From Wyeomyia smithii (taxonomy: Eukaryota; Arthropoda; Insecta; Diptera; Culicidae), in assembly GCF_029784165.1 (NCBI RefSeq), contig NC_073695.1, positions 14,321,286 through 14,385,285 on the forward strand: a stretch of 64,000 nucleotides of DNA, written 5' to 3'. Positions 56,601 through 64,000 of the stretch are shown piece by piece; the stretch's first letter is position 1, and every line of letters begins with the position of its first letter. Made by a program: the position numbers and the translations under genes. Under the pieces are notes generated by a model, which saw only the letters and a program-made list of their open reading frames with translations, ran no database searches and had not been told where the DNA came from.

Positions 56601-57873
56601 GTTTTAGATACATCGGGAATGACTGAGGGAAGATCGGCGACTGTAGTTATTACTTCCTGGACGGCATGCTCGTGCGGGCTAACCATGGCATCCCCCAAAT
56701 TATGAGAGTTGACAAAATGCTGACCAAGTGCATTGGCTTTTTCAGATGCTGTTAGAAGGAAATGACCAGCGATTGGTGTTGGGGGTGATAGAGGGGGAAT
56801 AGGTCTCGGTTTGGTTTTCAAAATTTTAGTAAGTCTCCAGAACGGCTTTTCACGGACTCGGAGGGAGCGAAGATGTTGAGAAAAATGTTTGTTTCTTAGA
56901 TCCACCAACCTGGCTTTGATGATTTTGCTGAGACGATTAATATTGATCTTCAGGTGAGGCTGGTACTGTCGTCTAATAGTATTACGGAATTGGATATACA
57001 ATTTGGTTGTATTGTCTAGGTTCAGAGAGTTACTCACCAGACTGGAAGCTGGTACATGTAGATCTCGAGCCTGGGATAGCGCCCCATCGATGGACTGAAG
57101 ACACTGGTCGATGTTTTCTGAGGACTCAAGCTGGACGCTGTAGTCTATTGCGTTGTCCACCCATCGCTGGAACCGCGCCCAATTGACTCTATGGTAGTTA
57201 CGCCGAGAGACTTGTAATCGGTTAGCAAAGGATCCAACTTCGACTATCACTGGGAAGTGGTCCGAGCTGAGTTCTTGGTGTACAACCGGGTTGGTGATGT
57301 TGCTCATATTGGAGATGAACAGGTCGATGGTTGCGTGTACTCCGGATCTGCTCAACCGGGTGGGAACAGCCGGACCTAGGATGTTGTAGTGGCCTACTTG
57401 TAGATCGTGGAAGAGGATCAGGCCGTTTTGGTTGCGTCGACTGTTACCCCAGGCTTGGTGTTTTGCGTTGAGGTCACCCGCAATGATGAACTGCCCCAGC
57501 CTCCGAGTCAGTTTGATGATGTCGCTTCTTAGGTTCGTTGCTGACCCGTCCCTCACGTTGACTTGCTTGGGACAGTAGGCTGCGATTATGGTAATGGGAC
57601 CGACTTCAGTGGTCACATCCAATCCCACGGCCTCGATGACCTTAAGTTGAAAACTCGGTAGCAGATGACAGCTTATCCTCCAGAAGAATATGCTCGATCC
57701 AGCCGTACAAATCGGAAATCGGGAAGGACGATGTTCACCTCAGGTTTGAGATGCGTCTCCGTGATGATAGCAATGTCTATTTTATGTACGTTGAAGAAGT
57801 CTACAGGCTCGTAATTCTTGTTCAAGATGGAGCAAGCGTTCCAGTTAGCAATCTTGATGATATCACGGTCCAT
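56570..57873 (-). pseudogene. Jockey-like ORF2, endonuclease part
   Basis: The start ATG at 57873 overlaps the end of ORF1. KIANWNACSILNK gives the APE-type N terminus, then TETHL with the catalytic glutamate, IIAGDLNAKHQAWGNSRRNQ, HATIDLFISN and LSSDHFPVIVEV with the SDH motif. A frame interruption lies near 57630-57670. Positions after SDH form the connector to the RT (KPFWRLTKILK). Confidence 0.8.
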
Positions 57874-59039
57874 ATTTGGAAGCGATCATCACCACAGACT
57901 GCAGTTGTTCAGCTCCACTTTTGCAACCGCGAAAAGTGTTGATGCATTCCACGACCAGTGAAACGAATTGCTCCATGGTGAGCATGGGTTCGTTGTCAGT
58001 TGTGCCAGTTGCAGCTTGGGAGGAACTCATTGCGGACGAGTTCCCTTGGAGACCTGGTGGGGGTGATCGGCTACCGGATCTCGTTGCTTCAGCATACGTA
58101 GGGGCAGCTGTGACTGGTTTGGTGGTTGGATTCAGCGGTAGCGGGGCGAGCAAAGGAATGGGGTGCCGGGAGCCAATGGCAGGGAACTCCTTTGTGTTGT
58201 TTGGGGGCACCTTTCGGTGATCTGGCTGATTGTTGATGGAGGCCCGCTTACGAATCTCGATGAACTCTGCGCGTTTCGAGCACGTTCTACTGGTTGTTTT
58301 GTGGGCAGACCCACAGTTGACGCACATCGGATCGGCGGTCTTTATCAGCTGGCAGGCATCGGGGGGCGTGCGTTTGGCCACACTTGATGCAACGGTACGC
58401 CATATGGCAATTTTTAGTCCCGTGTCCAAACAGCAGGCAGTTAGAGCATTGGGTCGTCACGATGCACTGGTTTTTAGCGCTCCCAGGCCACGATGATGTG
58501 AAAAAGTGCTCGGATGGACTGCAGGTCCGCCAGGCACGTTAAATTTTTCTCCAGGTTTACGAGATATAATTGATCACGGTACTTCCGAGTTTTGTTGTGC
58601 CGCGTCATCTTGTGGATCTGGATTGGTTTGAGTCCTTTTGCCTTTAGTTCTTCCAACAGGATGTCAACTTCCATATCAGGAAGACCGCGGAGAACAACCT
58701 TGAGGGGTTTTTCTGCTTCGATGTCATGGGAGAAATATTACACCTCGTGTTTCTGCAGTATCACTTGCACCGCCTTGTAATGATTCAACGACGGAACCAT
58801 CAGTTTGTATTCCTCAGTGCACATGCGGATGGTGCATTTCAGTCCTTTGTCAATATCAAACACGTAGGCTTCCGGAAAGCCTTTCACATAGAAAGGCGGG
58901 ATTCTCTCCTTCTTCACTACTTCGGGATCCGTGGCGAATCTGTTGTTTTGTTGGCCAAAAGCTTTTTAGCTGCGGGATCAGGCGTATTGTCAGGCCGAGG
59001 CCGTTTTCCCGTACTGGAACTGGTTTTTGATTTACCCAT
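57863..59039 (-). pseudogene. Jockey-like ORF1 (gag-type), frameshifted
   Basis: It begins MGKSKTSSSTGKRPRPDNTP at 59039. After frame changes come EAEKPLKVVLRGLPDMEVDI, LLEELKAKGLKPIQIHKMTR (the PRE_C2HC segment), then CCHC knuckles (CLFGHGTKNCHMAYRCIKCG, with further Cys/His in PMCVNCGSAHKTTSRTC), and a variable tail ending at 57863. At least three frame breaks. It would coat element RNA in an active copy. Confidence 0.75.
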
Positions 59040-59152
59040 ACCGTAACGTCGGTTTCCAACGCGAACACACAAACTTACGAACGAGCGTACAAAGCGAACG
59101 GAGCGAAAATTAACTACTGTACTGCTCAACACGCTAGCGGAGAATGATGATC

Positions 59153-59700
59153 GATGGGGCGAAATGTTCGAATTATACCTTTAATATCAAGGTTTCGTCA
59201 GTTATTTGGAAATAGGGAGGAGTTAAGAAGAAAAGGGAAGGGCAAGGAAAGTTAAAAAGCATCGGAAACGGAAAGTGACTTCGAGTAAAACAACAACAAC
59301 AAATCGTTTACAAAGTCAGATCTGTTGTATCCGTTAGTGTCGGCTGTGCTTGGGAGGAGAGGTAGTGATTGGCTGCTCGGTATGATTCAGACAATCGATG
59401 TTATTTACCAATTTTTGAATAGTGTATTTCAAACAATAGGCTGTTTTTGTTACATAAATTCAATTGTAAAAGAATTTCTGATCGATTGATGCCAGAACCT
59501 CGATAACCTGATTATAAATGACTGAAATATAAGCGCTCAAAAATTGACCACTTTTCCCTGGTTTTCCTGGTTGAATTACTAGATTTTCAAATTCAGGTAC
59601 CTCACTTACAGATAGCCGTAGTCCTACGTCAAAAACATTGATTGGCTGCTGCACGAGTCCCGTTGTAGCCGTATGGAGCAATGCACGGATTTTGTTTTCT
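59153..59700 (+). repeat. 14636-family repeat, part right of the Jockey-like insertion
   Basis: GATGGGGCGAAATGTTCGAA continues exactly where 55661 stops. 59240-59640 is a good match to 15610-15990, including TGGTTGAATTACTAGATTTT and the CTGTGCTTGGGAGGAGAGGT / CTGTGCTTGGGAAGAGAGGT words. Confidence 0.8.
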
Positions 59701-60555
59701 GAGGTAGGTGATTGAAATGAATGAGTTTTCGAGGGCAGATGCCCGACTATAATATCAAATTTATAGCTTTTAAGTGAGTTTTTGAGGATTCTACTTAGGA
59801 GAAATCTATAGTGAACTAAGAAGATTCTAATCCATGGATTTGTAAATTAGTTTAGTTAGAAAATATGCGTTTTTTTCTGTTTTCAATTGTGTTTTCATGT
59901 CGTATAAGATGAATATATGGGCTGAGATGAATAATGGAACAGTTTCCCTACATATGAGAGTTCGCGTAAGTTTGAATGGCCTTTAACATCTCCTTAAACA
60001 CCGCCAATGCGAATGTTTAGTCATTTTTTATATGTTCGACGTTCTGACCTTTCTTAACATATTTTTGATTTTTTAACATCAGGACACTTGACAGTAAATG
60101 ACAGTAATAGCTAGAAACATTCAGAGGAAAATATGAGCGGTGAGCCAAACGAACAAGAAAGGTAACACTACATTGACAGTTATTTTAATCAGGTACAACA
60201 AAGAACGGGTTTATTTTGATACAATTTTCTTCTTTATTGCTAAATTATGAAACGGGAATTGGTCAAAATTGCATTGTTCCTGTAATTCTTAACTGGCGGT
60301 CTATATACATTTTTATGCTTGTGTTTATAATTGATAATTTATGTTTATAATTATAGTGAAAGTGTAGATATGATTTTTTCTCGTAAAAAGATGTAACAAA
60401 TGAAAATAATGGAAAGCTGAGTATAACTAGTTTGAAGTGTATTATTTTCATGTGCGAAATTGCATAACAATCGGTTCGGTGGTTATCTAGAGTTCCACGA
60501 ACGGTAATGGCGGACTATCAACCGCAGTAACGGAGTATAAAACATAAAAATTATG
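59701..60555. other. Gene-free AT-rich DNA
   Basis: No gene or element ends seen. Confidence 0.45.
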
Positions 60556-60559
60556 CACC

Positions 60560-61250
60560 GTAGCATAGCAACTTCGTGGATATCTTTGCGGGGGAAGAAG
60601 GTACTTCGGACTACCATACCACGGGAGGCCGCAAAGTTTACGCACCGATGGCCGTTATCATTAGACACGGCATGCAGGCTATCTGGTCCGATTACCGGTC
60701 TGTACATTGCCTCCCGGCCTACCTTGGCATTCATGTCCCCAATAACGATTTTCACGTCCCGTCGCGGGCAGCTATCGTAGACCTGCTCCAGCTGCGCGTA
60801 GAACGCTTCCTTCTCGTCGGCGGGTCTTCCTTCATGTGGGCAGTGCACGTTGATGATGCTGTAATTGAAGAACCGGCCCTTTATCCTCAACTTGCACATC
60901 CTTGCGTTGATCGGCTGCCACCCCATCACGCGTTGGCACATCTTACCCAGTACTATGAAGCCGGTTCCCAGCTCGCTGGTTGTGCCACAGCTCTGGTAGA
61001 AAGTAGCCGCCCGGTGCCCGCTTCTCCATACCTTCTGGCAGGTCCAACAAAGTTCCTGCAGCGCTACGACTTCGAAGTTGCGTGGATGTAGCTCGTCATA
61101 GATTATCCTGTCGCATCCTGGAAAGCAGAGCGATTTGCAGTTCCATGTCCCAAGTTTCCAATCGTAGTCCTTATTTCGTTTCCTAGGTCTATGCCGATTG
61201 TTCCGATCCGTATTATCTCTTACGTTGTTTGTAACATGTTGTTTTCCGGG
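60560..61250 (-). mobile_element. RTE-clade element, inverted 5' part: endonuclease domain
   Basis: On the minus strand the frame reads DYDWKLGTWNCKSLCFPGCD, NFEVVALQELCW (catalytic glutamate), INVHCPHEGRPADEKEAFYA, VKIVIGDMNAKVGREAMYRP and VNFAASRGMVVRSTFFPRKD with IHEV at about 60563, where homology stops. The expected continuation (WRSPDQQTKNQIDHVLIDGR) is found on the plus strand at 61640. The two halves of one polyprotein are thus head to head. The endonuclease frame is intact over its length. 61250-61630 is probably the inverted 5' UTR. Confidence 0.85.
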
Positions 61251-61635
61251 GCGGCTTGTTGGGCCTTCCCCAACCCCCTGTCTCGCCGGGGGACCATCGT
61301 GTCAGCTCTGTTTAGAGTCCCACGCTGCCACCAGGACGCCGCTCCTAACATGGAGATCAGACGCTGTTTTGAGCCGCACCATCTTGGTGAACAGGCGCTC
61401 AGGTTGGCGAAGCATTTCCTCTACCGCCGGAATATGGTTTACGCGCCAATGATCGCGTCGCACCTTCTCACTTAGCTATTGTCGGATGACAACATTGCCC
61501 AGGCAACACCAACCAGTTGTATCCATATTCCAACCGGCAGTCTAGTGTAACCATATGACTCGCGAGGTGTGAGATAGGAACTTGTGAGGGCCGAAGCTAT
61601 GTTTGACGCTCATTCCAGGTTGTCAACTCACCATT

Positions 61636-64000
61636 TGTTGCGATCACCCGACCAACAGACAAAGAACCAAATCGACCACGTTCTAATCGACGGCAGGTTC
61701 TTCTCCGACATCATCAACGTTCGCACCTACCGCAGTGCGAATATAGATTCGGACCACTACCTAGTAGCTGTGTGCATGCGCTCAAAACTATCGACGGTGT
61801 ATAACACCCGCCGAAGTCGAACGCCGCGACCAAATATTGAGCAACTGCGGGACGCCGAGGCTGCACAGGAATACGCGCAGCAGCTGGAGGCAGTGCTACC
61901 CACGGAAGAGCAGCTTGGCGCAGCTACCCTTGAAGATGGCTGGAGGAGCATCCGATCCGCCATACGTAGCACTGCTGTAGCGCTACTAGGTACAAGGGCC
62001 CCGAAGCATAGAAATGACTGGTTTGACGGCGAATGCAAACGGTTAGTCGAGGAGAAGAATGCAGCACGGGCGAGAATGCTGCAACACCGCACGAGAGCGA
62101 ACATGGAACGATACCGACAGGCACGGAACAGCCAAAACTCAGTCCTCCGAAGGAAGAAGCGCCAGCAAGAGGACCGAGATCGCGTAGCGATGGAAGAGCT
62201 GTACCAAGCTAACGACACTCGGAAGTTCTACGAGAAGCTGAACAGCTCCCGTAAAGGCTTCGTGCCGCAAGCCGATGTGTGCAGGAGCTTGGACGGCAAC
62301 CTCCTTACTGACGAGTGTGAGGTGATCGAAAGGTGGAGGCAGCACTTCGACGAGCATCTAAACGGCGATGCAGTAGAGCGCGAGGACGGTATGGCAACTG
62401 ATCTTGGTGCACGAGCAGAAGACATCAGAATTCCAGCCCCTGATCTTCTGGAGGTGGAGGAGGAGATTGGTCGGCTGAAAAACAACAAAGCTGCTGGAGT
62501 GGACCAACTTCCCAGCGAGCTATTGAAATACGGTGAAGAAACACTGGCTAGAGCCGTGCACTGGGTCATTGTCAAGGTTTGGAAGGAAGAACGAGTACCG
62601 GAGGAGTGGATGGGGGGTATTGTGTGTCCCATCTACAAAAAGGGCGATAAACTGGAGTGCTGCAATTACCGGGCAATCACTCTGTTGAACGCCGCCTACA
62701 CGGTACTCTCCCAAATACTTTGCCGTCGACTATCGCCATTTGCGAAGCAGTTCGTGGGGCATTACCAGGCGGGATTTATGGGTGCCCGCGCCACCACGGA
62801 TCAGATATTCGCGGTTCGGCAGGTTATGCAGAAATGCCGCGAATATAACGCGCCCACACATCATTTGTTCATCGATTTCAAATCGGCGTACGACACAATC
62901 GATCGGGACAAGCTATGGCAAATTATGCACGCCTACGGGTTTCCGGACAAACTGACGCGGTTGGTCAAAGCGACGATGGATCGAGTGATGTGTGTAGTTC
63001 GTGTTTCGGGGGCACTCTCGAGCCCCTTCGAAACCCGAAGAGGGCTGAGGCAAGGTGATGGTCTCTCGTGCCTACTGTTCAACATTACCCTGGAAGGTGT
63101 CATTGGAAGAGCGGGGATTAACACGAGTGGCACGATTTTCCAAAAGTCGGTTCAACTGTTTGGTTTCGCCGACGATATTGACATTGTGGCTCGGACCTTT
63201 GTGAAGATGGCGGATACGTACATCGGACTAAAGGCTGAAGCCAAACGGATTGGACTGGTCATCAATGCATCGAAGACGAAGTACATGAAAGGAAGGGGTT
63301 CACGTGAAGACAGTAACAGTATCAGTAACCTCCCACCTCGAGTTCAAATTGGTGGTGATGAAATCGAGGTGGTCGATGAGTTCGTGTACCTGGGCTCACT
63401 GGTAACTGCCGACAACGATACCAGCAGAGAAATTCAACGGCGCATTATGGCATGAAATCTTGCATACTTTGGTCTCCGGAGGACGCTTCGATCGAGTAGA
63501 ATTCGCCGCCGCACCAAGTTAACCATCTACAAGACGCTGATCAGACCGGTAGTCCTCTACGGGCATGAGACATGGACTATGCTTGTGGAGGACCAACGCG
63601 CCCTTGCGGTGTTCGAGCGGAAGGTACTGCGTACCATTTTCGGTGGACTGCAGATGGAAAACGGAGTGTGGAGAAGGCGAATGAACCACGAACTGCAGGA
63701 GCTGCTTGGGGAGCCATCTATCGTCCACACCGCTAAGATAGGCAGGCTGCGGTGGGCTGGGCATGTTGTAAGGATGTCAGACGACAGCCCGGTAAAGATG
63801 GTTCTTGAAATCAATCCGTCAGGGACGAGACGGAGAGGTGCACAGCGGGCACCTGGATCGATCAGGTGGAAGACGACCTGCGGACCCTACGCAGACTGCA
63901 GAGCTGGCGAACTGCAGCCATGGACCGAGTGGAATGGAGACGACTCTCACGTACAGCAAAGGCCACACCACGGCTTGGGACTGTTTGGTAAGGTAAGGTA
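61636..64000 (+). mobile_element. RTE-clade element, 3' part: reverse transcriptase, runs off the window
   Basis: The open frame to 63455 starts in the last part of the endonuclease (RSPDQQTKNQIDHVLIDGRF, SDHYLVAV). It contains the RT motifs KNNKAAGVDQLPSELLKYG, CPIYKKGDKLECCNYRAITL, FIDFKSAYDTIDR (first aspartate), RRGLRQGDGLSCLLFN and FGFADDIDIVA (FADD, about 63162-63194). A TGA at 63453-63455 interrupts, but the same frame continues NLAYFGLRRTLRSSRIRRRT, LYGHETWTML and NGVWRRRMNHELQELLGEPS. A frameshift near 63845 precedes WIDQVEDDLRTLRRLQSWRT. Apart from these two lesions it looks young. The 3' end lies outside the window. Confidence 0.92.

Larger units (their letters stand above)
55662..59152 (-). 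mobile_element. Jockey-like non-LTR element, nearly full length, 11-bp target duplication
   Basis: GATGGGGCGAA occurs at 55651-55661 and 59153-59163, and nine T (a short poly(A) on the minus strand) follow the left copy. The minus-strand element has ORF1 (59039-57863) and ORF2 (from 57873). The RT is internally deleted, and the coding region ends in the RT C-terminal tail (VQNKIFR..., then ILNTP) directly before the A-run, so the normal 3' end is missing as well. Confidence 0.9.

Noticed and set aside
57876..58496. Plus-strand frames in the Jockey-like element
   Set aside because: Antisense to ORF1; the minus-strand reading carries CCHC motifs.
60576..61475. Long plus-strand frames at the endonuclease part of the RTE element
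   Set aside because: The minus strand carries unmistakable endonuclease motifs (GTWNC, QELCW, GDMNAKVG).
61757..62632. Long minus-strand frames opposite the RTE RT
   Set aside because: Antisense to a reading frame with complete RT motifs on the plus strand.

Overview
The window looks like a piece of a large, repeat-rich mosquito (culicine-type) genome. The support is three intron-containing genes with clear animal orthologues (a GH18 chitinase, a NUDT9-type ADP-ribose hydrolase, a CUE-domain protein of the CUEDC1 type) set in AT-rich DNA that is mostly transposon debris: RTE and Jockey-like non-LTR elements, mariner and D37E-like Tc1/mariner elements, hAT elements and hAT-like MITEs, tRNA-derived SINEs and fold-back elements. 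Species is not decidable from the sequence alone. There are no bacterial-style operons, rRNA genes or CRISPR arrays.

Layout. 1-4.2 kb: repeats, including two tandem copies of a family that carries a conserved promoter-like block, one of them split by a hAT-like element. 4.4-6.7 kb: two complete minus-strand genes for secreted proteins, a five-exon chitinase and a 96-aa peptide with its own TATA box and poly(A) signal. 8-17.3 kb: a hAT transposase relic, then an unidentified zinc-binding, multi-exon element gene (9164-16794) that has decayed and been broken by a 1033-bp MITE and by non-LTR insertions. 17-28.7 kb: RTE 3' fragments, two well-delimited hAT-like elements (19696-20493 and 22944-23359), several MITEs and a third copy of the promoter-like repeat in inverse orientation. 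29.0-32.4 kb: the gene-rich core, with NUDT9 (+) and CUEDC1-like (-) converging tail to tail. 33-50 kb: a fold-back element hosting a SINE, two dead mariners, a non-LTR relic with a YADD motif, long AT-rich gene-free DNA and three D37E-like transposase relics. 50-52 kb: a short unidentified coding-like block and a promoter-like sequence. 53-59.7 kb: a second fold-back element, minisatellites and a nearly full-length but internally deleted Jockey-like element with an 11-bp target duplication. 60.5-64 kb: an RTE element whose endonuclease half is inverted relative to its reverse-transcriptase half, running off the right edge.

The three host genes have no obvious functional link. The strongest structural results are insertions whose removal, leaving one target-site copy, restores an older reading frame (10084-11116, 22944-23359, probably 13407-13674), and the inverted 5' half of the terminal RTE element. 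I did not find a convincing new multi-gene system; the best candidate for something poorly described is the broken zinc-binding gene at 9164-16794.
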